9,087 nt of DNA. Origin: an uncultured Eubacteriales bacterium. Its GTDB lineage: Bacteria; Bacillota; Clostridia; Monoglobales; Monoglobaceae. Positions 7,015-9,087 of the stretch are shown piece by piece. The position numbers were made by a program, and so were the translations under genes. Positions within the stretch are counted from its first letter, which is position 1. Every line of letters begins with the position of its first letter. The stretch spans positions 1 through 9,087 of the forward strand of contig URZD01000081.1 in NCBI GenBank assembly GCA_900552305.1, given 5' to 3'. The notes under the pieces were generated by a model. It did not search any database and was not told the origin of the DNA. It was given only the letters and a program-made list of their open reading frames with translations.

Positions 7015-7191
7015 ATGGCTGAAAAAGACAAACATATTGGATTACGTTGCACTGCGGAACTGCACTCAAAACTAAAATATATTGCAGAATATGAAGGTCG
7101 CTCAATTAACGGCGAAATCATTTATTTAATAAATTCGGCTATAAGAGAATTTGAAAACAAAAATGGTGAAATAAATTCTAATGAAAAATAA
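7015..7191 (+). CDS. Arc-like ribbon-helix-helix DNA-binding protein, 58 residues
   Basis: The translation begins MAEKDKHIGLRCTAELHSKL. The order is a short beta strand (about 5-13), helix A (14-26), the turn GRS at 28-30, and helix B (31-46), as in phage P22 Arc; EGRSINGEI matches the ENGRSVNSEI-type segment of that family closely. It should dimerise and put a two-stranded sheet into the major groove, probably as a repressor. The last 12 residues are polar and probably disordered. The start has AAGGGG at 7000-7005 with a 9-nt spacer. The coding sequence is much more AT-rich than metA, tepA or lacZ, consistent with acquired DNA. It is divergent from the 77-residue gene and lies just upstream of the two peptide/antisense RNA units. 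Whether it regulates those is unknown; I do not see its palindrome at their promoters. Confidence 0.85.
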   Translation: MAEKDKHIGLRCTAELHSKLKYIAEYEGRSINGEIIYLINSAIREFENKNGEINSNEK

Positions 7192-7213
7192 TAATTTATT
7201 TTATTAAAATGTA

Positions 7214-7241
7214 TTGAAAATAGATAAACTTGTAGTATAAT
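7214..7241 (+). promoter_or_regulatory. Promoter of the unit 1 peptide mRNA
   Basis: TTGAAA (7214-7219) and TATAAT (7236-7241) are 16 bp apart, with a predicted start near 7247. The transcript would open with a small hairpin, TCGGA-TTT-TCCGA at 7249-7261. Confidence 0.7.
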
Positions 7242-7248
7242 GTTTCTG

Positions 7249-7323
7249 TCGGATTTTCCGATAAGGTAAGACTGAAAACAGTGTAAAAGCTGGGCGGTTA
7301 TGCCACACTCCGAGAGGAGGTGG
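7249..7323 (+). promoter_or_regulatory. Structured leader of unit 1 mRNA with sequestered Shine-Dalgarno sequence
   Basis: The leader holds a 5'-terminal hairpin (7249-7261), a small ACTG-AAAA-CAGT hairpin (7271-7282), and a stem in which CCAC-A-CTCC (7303-7311) pairs with GGAG-GTGG (7316-7323) around a GAGA tetraloop, with one bulged A. The ribosome site AGGAGG (7315-7320) is within the loop edge and 3' arm, so translation should be low when folded. AAGGTAAGAC (7263-7272) and CGGTTATGCCA (7295-7305) are complementary to 7470-7479 and 7453-7463 at the 3' end of the same transcript. The leader resembles the 5' end of the antisense RNA. Confidence 0.65.
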
Positions 7324-7328
7324 TTGTT

Positions 7329-7403
7329 ATGAAGAAATACATATTAAGAATTTTATTCTTTACTATAGTGTTTTTGATAACATTTACTATAAAAGTAAAA
7401 TAA
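7329..7403 (+). CDS. Small hydrophobic peptide (24 residues), candidate type I toxin, unit 1
   Basis: The peptide has a basic start (MKKYILR), a hydrophobic stretch long enough for one membrane span (ILFFTIVFLITFTI), and a basic end (KVK). This is the form of membrane-acting type I toxins and of annotated holin-like toxins, although it lacks a motif that would put it in the Fst, TxpA or Ldr families. AGGAGG lies 8 nt before the ATG but is held in a hairpin. The TAA stop lies within the 5' arm of the next hairpin. An RNA promoted from the opposite strand covers the stop codon and 3' untranslated region. It resembles the unit 2 peptide only loosely (YI near the start, TIK near the end). Confidence 0.7.
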   Translation: MKKYILRILFFTIVFLITFTIKVK

Positions 7404-7433
7404 CGCCAGCCGACCGAAGCAATGGCGTTATTT
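7398..7433 (-). terminator. Central hairpin of unit 1, terminator of the antisense RNA
   Basis: Perfect 11-bp arms (7398-7408 and 7423-7433, containing AATAACGCCA and TGGCGTTATT) enclose a 14-nt loop. The U-rich side (TTATTTTACTTTTA) is on the minus strand; the plus strand has only TTATTTG, so forward transcripts probably pass through. Confidence 0.65.
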
Positions 7434-7453
7434 GAAAAATAATTAAATTCTTT

Positions 7454-7482
7454 GGCATGACCGTTTGAGGTCTTACCTTTTT
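7454..7482 (+). terminator. 3' terminator of the unit 1 peptide mRNA
   Basis: On the plus strand GGCATGACC (7454-7462) pairs with GGTCTTACC (7469-7477) around GTTTGA with one mismatch and one wobble, followed by five T residues. The mRNA would thus run about 7247-7483. The same DNA encodes the 5' stem-loop of the antisense RNA, and it is complementary to the mRNA's own leader. Confidence 0.65.
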
Positions 7483-7490
7483 CTATATTT

Positions 7491-7519
7491 ATTATATATC
7501 GAAATTTTGAATTTGTCAA
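7491..7519 (-). promoter_or_regulatory. Perfect-consensus promoter of the unit 1 antisense RNA
   Basis: On the minus strand TTGACA (7519-7514) and TATAAT (7496-7491) are exactly 17 bp apart. It is stronger by sequence than the forward TTGAAA/TATAAT promoter, as expected when an unstable antitoxin must be in excess. Confidence 0.85.
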
Positions 7520-7575
7520 CTGATTTTAAAAATATTTTTACAAGTGTAATCACATCAAAAAATGTCAAAAAAGTA

Positions 7576-7604
7576 TTGAAAATTGTGTAAAAATGCAGTA
7601 TAAT
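7576..7604 (+). promoter_or_regulatory. Promoter of the unit 2 peptide mRNA
   Basis: TTGAAA (7576-7581) and TATAAT (7599-7604) are 17 bp apart, giving a start near 7611. The spacing is one base closer to ideal than in unit 1, so this copy may be expressed more strongly. Confidence 0.75.
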
Positions 7605-7612
7605 AAATTTTG

Positions 7613-7693
7613 TCGGGTTTATCCGATAAGGTGAGACTGAAAACAGTGTAAAAGCTGGGCGGTTATGCCATCATCTCCGCGAAAGGGGGTGAT
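7613..7693 (+). promoter_or_regulatory. Structured leader of unit 2 mRNA with sequestered Shine-Dalgarno sequence
   Basis: The 5' hairpin TCGGG/TCCGA (7613-7617/7622-7626) keeps the unit 1 fold with a G-U wobble. ATCATCTCC (7670-7678) pairs with GGGGGTGAT (7685-7693) over 9 bp with two G-U pairs, hiding the ribosome site. The outer stem bases differ from unit 1 (CCAC/GTGG there, ATCA/TGAT here) but still pair, so the structure rather than the sequence is kept. AAGGTGAGAC (7628-7637) and CGGTTATGCCA (7660-7670) can pair with 7832-7841 and 7815-7825. Confidence 0.65.
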
Positions 7694-7697
7694 AGCT

Positions 7698-7766
7698 ATG
7701 GATGAGAACTACATAATAACATTTATGATAATTCTTTTGCTTTTAGCAATAACCATAAAAAAATAA
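7698..7766 (+). CDS. Small hydrophobic peptide (22 residues), candidate type I toxin, unit 2
   Basis: The peptide begins MDENY, continues with a strongly hydrophobic stretch (IITFMIILLLLAITI) able to form one transmembrane helix, and ends KK. The N terminus is acidic where the unit 1 peptide is basic, so the two may differ in topology or potency. AAGGGGG lies about 8 nt before the ATG within a hairpin. The stop codon again falls in the 5' arm of the central hairpin. Size, hydrophobicity and the overlapping antisense RNA suggest a type I toxin; no named family is claimed. A phage-type holin reading is possible but no lysis gene is near. Confidence 0.7.
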   Translation: MDENYIITFMIILLLLAITIKK

Positions 7767-7798
7767 CACGCCCCTGTGCTAAAGTCGACGTGTTATTT
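7761..7798 (-). terminator. Central hairpin of unit 2, terminator of the antisense RNA
   Basis: AAATAACACG (7761-7770) and CGTGTTATTT (7789-7798) form a perfect 10-bp stem with an 18-nt loop. On the minus strand the stem runs into TTTTATGG, giving seven consecutive U residues at the stem end. The plus-strand side has only TTATTTCTT. Confidence 0.75.
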
Positions 7799-7815
7799 CT
7801 TAACATTACACTTTT

Positions 7816-7843
7816 GGCATGACCGTTTGAGGTCTTACCTTTT
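7816..7843 (+). terminator. 3' terminator of the unit 2 peptide mRNA
   Basis: GGCATGACC (7816-7824) pairs with GGTCTTACC (7831-7839) around GTTTGA, followed by four T residues. It is identical to the unit 1 terminator except for one T fewer. Confidence 0.6.
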
Positions 7844-7851
7844 CTATATTT

Positions 7852-7880
7852 ATTATATATCGAAATTTTGAATTTGTCAA
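7852..7880 (-). promoter_or_regulatory. Perfect-consensus promoter of the unit 2 antisense RNA
   Basis: On the minus strand TTGACA (7880-7875) and TATAAT (7857-7852) are 17 bp apart, with the spacer identical to that of unit 1. Confidence 0.85.
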
Positions 7881-7928
7881 CATATTTTAAAATATTTTTA
7901 CTATACCTTAGAAGGGTATAAACGCTGG

Positions 7929-7968
7929 AAAAAATAAATGACAACGGCAATCGGCTGCCGTTGTCATT
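7929..7968 (-). terminator. Intrinsic terminator of the copper-amine-oxidase-N/DUF3298 gene
   Basis: Perfect 13-bp arms (7937-7949 and 7956-7968, containing ATGACAACGGCA) enclose a 6-nt loop. On the minus strand they are followed by TATTTTTT. The stem starts about 26 bp after the stop codon at 7995. Confidence 0.9.
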
Positions 7969-7994
7969 CGCTTTAATTAAGATAAAACGGTTTG

Positions 7995-9087
7995 CTATTT
8001 TTCAGCTGTTACTTCCTCGGACTCAGGCTGCGGCTCCGTTTCCGTCGTTGCTTTTGGCTCCGTTTTTGTTTCGTTTTCGGATTTTACATCCGTATCGGCT
8101 GCCGAAAGGTCAAGTTTGAAAATGCCGTCCTCGGCAGCGTACTCGATTTCCATTGTCGGCATACCCATGGCGTACGACGCGATGTCGTACGGATTGAAGT
8201 AGAGAACAAGCGACTTGTCCGTCAGATACCATTTCACCTTTGAAACATTCTTCGCGAACATATCCTCGCCGTCAACCTCGTATTCAACATTATTTTCGGT
8301 TTTCCACTTTGTGAATATCTTCGTTACGGTTTCGTCAATCTCCTTTTGGTCGCCATTCAACACGTCCGTCAGAGCCAAAGCCTTATAGTTTTTGAGGTCA
8401 AGAGTCTTTGAAGAGCAGGTTTCGTTCGGATGCGCGCCGTTTGCGTCGCTGTAGTCGTATGTCGTAACCGAAAGAATATCCTTGCGGTTTGTATTTACCT
8501 CAAACGAAAGGCAGAATACCATGGGAAGATAGTTTTCCTCGCTCTTGTACATATTTTCCGCAACCTCGGCGAATTCGCTTTCCGCGTCCGCCGCGTATTT
8601 TTCCGCCGCGTCCTTATATTCCTTGTTGATTGCCGCGATAAAATCGCTGTTTGCGGCATTGTCGATAATCGGATATGCGCAGCTTATATAGGCGAGGTCC
8701 GCGCCGTCCTCCGCGCGGAGAGTCTTTTCAAGATGACCCGAGCCGACCTTAAACTGACCGCCCTTTTTGACGATAGCGGCGGTGTTGCTTTCGTCAATCC
8801 AGTCGACGGTGCAGTCAAGGCTTTCCGACACCGCGCGGAGCGGAACGAGAGTTCTGTCGTTTACGATTTTCGGCGCAACGTCAAGCGTGACCTCACTGCC
8901 GTTTACGCTCATTTTATTTGAGCCTATCTGAAGAAAAACAACGTCGCTGCCCCTCTGTGCCTCGACCATTTCAAGCTCGCCGTAGCGCTGGTACGATACC
9001 GCGCAGTCAAGCGCCTCGAATATGGCGCGGAACGGAACGAGAGTTCTGTCGTTTACGATTTTCGGCGCAACGTCAAGCGTGACCTCA
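7995..9087 (-). CDS. Copper-amine-oxidase-N repeat and DUF4163/DUF3298-domain protein, 5' end outside window
   Basis: The frame stays open to the right edge, giving 363 visible residues; the start and any signal peptide lie outside. Two copies of the copper-amine-oxidase-N motif (LDVAPKIVNDRTLVP then F/LRA) begin at visible residues 4 and 68, a period of 64. This domain is common on secreted and cell-wall proteins of Clostridia and need not bind copper. Residues about 120-325 resemble DUF4163 followed by DUF3298, with the hallmark GAHPN at 217-221 and LYFNPYDIASYAMG at 295-308. The pair is also found in the extracellular parts of RsiV-like anti-sigma factors and PdaC-type proteins. The last 35 residues form an acidic, Glu/Thr-rich tail. 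A secreted or surface-attached role is inferred; the ligand is unknown. An internal ATG at 8969 lies within the second repeat unit and is unlikely to be the true start. Confidence 0.85.
   Translation of the reverse strand, partial: EVTLDVAPKIVNDRTLVPFRAIFEALDCAVSYQRYGELEMVEAQRGSDVVFLQIGSNKMSVNGSEVTLDVAPKIVNDRTLVPLRAVSESLDCTVDWIDESNTAAIVKKGGQFKVGSGHLEKTLRAEDGADLAYISCAYPIIDNAANSDFIAAINKEYKDAAEKYAADAESEFAEVAENMYKSEENYLPMVFCLSFEVNTNRKDILSVTTYDYSDANGAHPNETCSSKTLDLKNYKALALTDVLNGDQKEIDETVTKIFTKWKTENNVEYEVDGEDMFAKNVSKVKWYLTDKSLVLYFNPYDIASYAMGMPTMEIEYAAEDGIFKLDLSAADTDVKSENETKTEPKATTETEPQPESEEVTAEK
8841..9087. repeat. Exact 55-bp internal repeat in the copper-amine-oxidase-N gene, 192 bp apart
   Basis: Positions 8841-8895 and 9033-9087 are identical over all 55 bases up to the window edge, and the match continues to about 8833/9025 with one mismatch (8840/9032). 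The offset of 192 bp equals 64 codons, one domain repeat. The rest of each 192-bp unit has diverged. Confidence 0.85.

Larger units (their letters stand above)
7388..7484 (-). ncRNA. Predicted antisense RNA (antitoxin candidate), unit 1, about 97 nt
   Basis: A perfect-consensus promoter fires on the minus strand with a start near 7484. The RNA would begin with the stem-loop GGTAAGACC-TCAAAC-GGTCATGCC (7477-7454), pass through an A/U-rich linker, and end at the central hairpin (7433-7398) followed by a U-rich stretch. It is fully complementary to the 3' untranslated region and last codons of the peptide mRNA. No reading frame of note is present. By analogy with 3'-overlapping type I antitoxins it should block or destabilise the peptide mRNA; that role is inferred. 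Confidence 0.65.
7211..7541. repeat. Paralogous unit 1 of the tandem peptide/antisense-RNA locus
   Basis: This unit of about 331 bp has a sister at 7573-7901. The leader (7248-7305) and the reverse-promoter end (7451-7541) are nearly identical in the two copies, while the peptide coding part and central hairpin have diverged beyond DNA alignment. The order of elements is the same: forward promoter, leader, Shine-Dalgarno hairpin, peptide, central hairpin, 3' hairpin, reverse promoter. Confidence 0.85.
7753..7845 (-). ncRNA. Predicted antisense RNA (antitoxin candidate), unit 2, about 93 nt
   Basis: Starting near 7845, it has the same first 30 or so nucleotides as the unit 1 antisense RNA, including the stem-loop GGTAAGACC-TCAAAC-GGTCATGCC (7839-7816). 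It then diverges through the linker and ends at a hairpin of different sequence (7798-7761) followed by a good U tract. The divergent linker, stem and loop would give pairing specificity to its own peptide mRNA, while the shared 5' part cannot discriminate the two. Confidence 0.65.
7573..7901. repeat. Paralogous unit 2 of the tandem peptide/antisense-RNA locus
   Basis: This is the sister of 7211-7541 in the same orientation, separated from it by 31 bp. The reverse-promoter end (about 7813-7901) differs from unit 1 by only a few changes and single-base gaps. The leader is also nearly identical from the end of its first hairpin to TATGCCA (7626-7670). Confidence 0.85.

Noticed and set aside
7329..7766. 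Assigning the peptides to the Fst, TxpA or Ldr toxin families
   Set aside because: Their sequences lack the conserved residues of those families. Unlike the par locus of pAD1, the repeated RNA blocks here are inverted, so the sense and antisense RNAs carry the same rather than complementary 5' blocks.
7211..7901. A pair of MITE-like mobile elements with terminal inverted repeats
   Set aside because: The inverted blocks are internal to promoters, there are no flanking target duplications that I can see, and the ordered promoters, Shine-Dalgarno hairpins and ORFs fit expressed loci better.
7211..7901. A short CRISPR array
   Set aside because: There are only two units of about 330 bp with internal genes, and no short regularly spaced repeats.

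Overview
The window looks like a chromosomal stretch from a Bacillota bacterium of the class Clostridia, probably a gut commensal. This rests on a TepA-type ClpP-like protease, a MetA with the acetyl-CoA type glutamate, a cytoplasmic GH2 beta-galactosidase beside a divergent AraC regulator, a copper-amine-oxidase-N/DUF3298 surface protein, strong AAGGAGG-like ribosome sites and AT-rich intergenic DNA. I cannot name the species from sequence alone.

Left part (1-3650). A diverged 48-bp tandem repeat at the left edge runs into the end of a minus-strand CpXC-domain gene. That gene lies downstream of metA (homoserine O-acetyltransferase) on the same strand and may be co-transcribed with it. A long hairpin sits between the CpXC Shine-Dalgarno sequence and its likely ATG. 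tepA is divergent from metA. It converges with a minus-strand AraC-family regulator, which is itself divergent from lacZ.

Middle (3651-6620). lacZ (946 codons) has a strong promoter and ribosome site and ends at a clear intrinsic terminator. A second terminator faces the other way and closes the next minus-strand gene.

Accessory AT-rich segment (about 6620-7930). A 77-residue protein of unknown function is divergent from a 58-residue Arc-like ribbon-helix-helix protein. A 29-bp inverted repeat and a third half-site lie in the promoter region they share. Then come two paralogous units of about 330 bp (7211-7541 and 7573-7901). Each has a forward promoter, a structured leader, a Shine-Dalgarno sequence held in a hairpin, a 22-24 residue hydrophobic peptide, and a reverse promoter of perfect consensus (TTGACA-N17-TATAAT) that would make an RNA of about 95 nt antisense to the 3' half of the peptide mRNA. 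This is the layout of a type I toxin-antitoxin system. The toxin mRNA 5' leader carries nearly the same sequence as the 5' end of the antisense RNA, so it can pair with the mRNA's own 3' end in both copies. I do not recognise this RNA family, and it is the most interesting part of the window.

Right end (7929-9087). A minus-strand terminator closes a partial gene for a probable secreted or surface protein. It has two copper-amine-oxidase-N repeats, DUF4163/DUF3298-like domains and an acidic tail, and it runs off the right edge.
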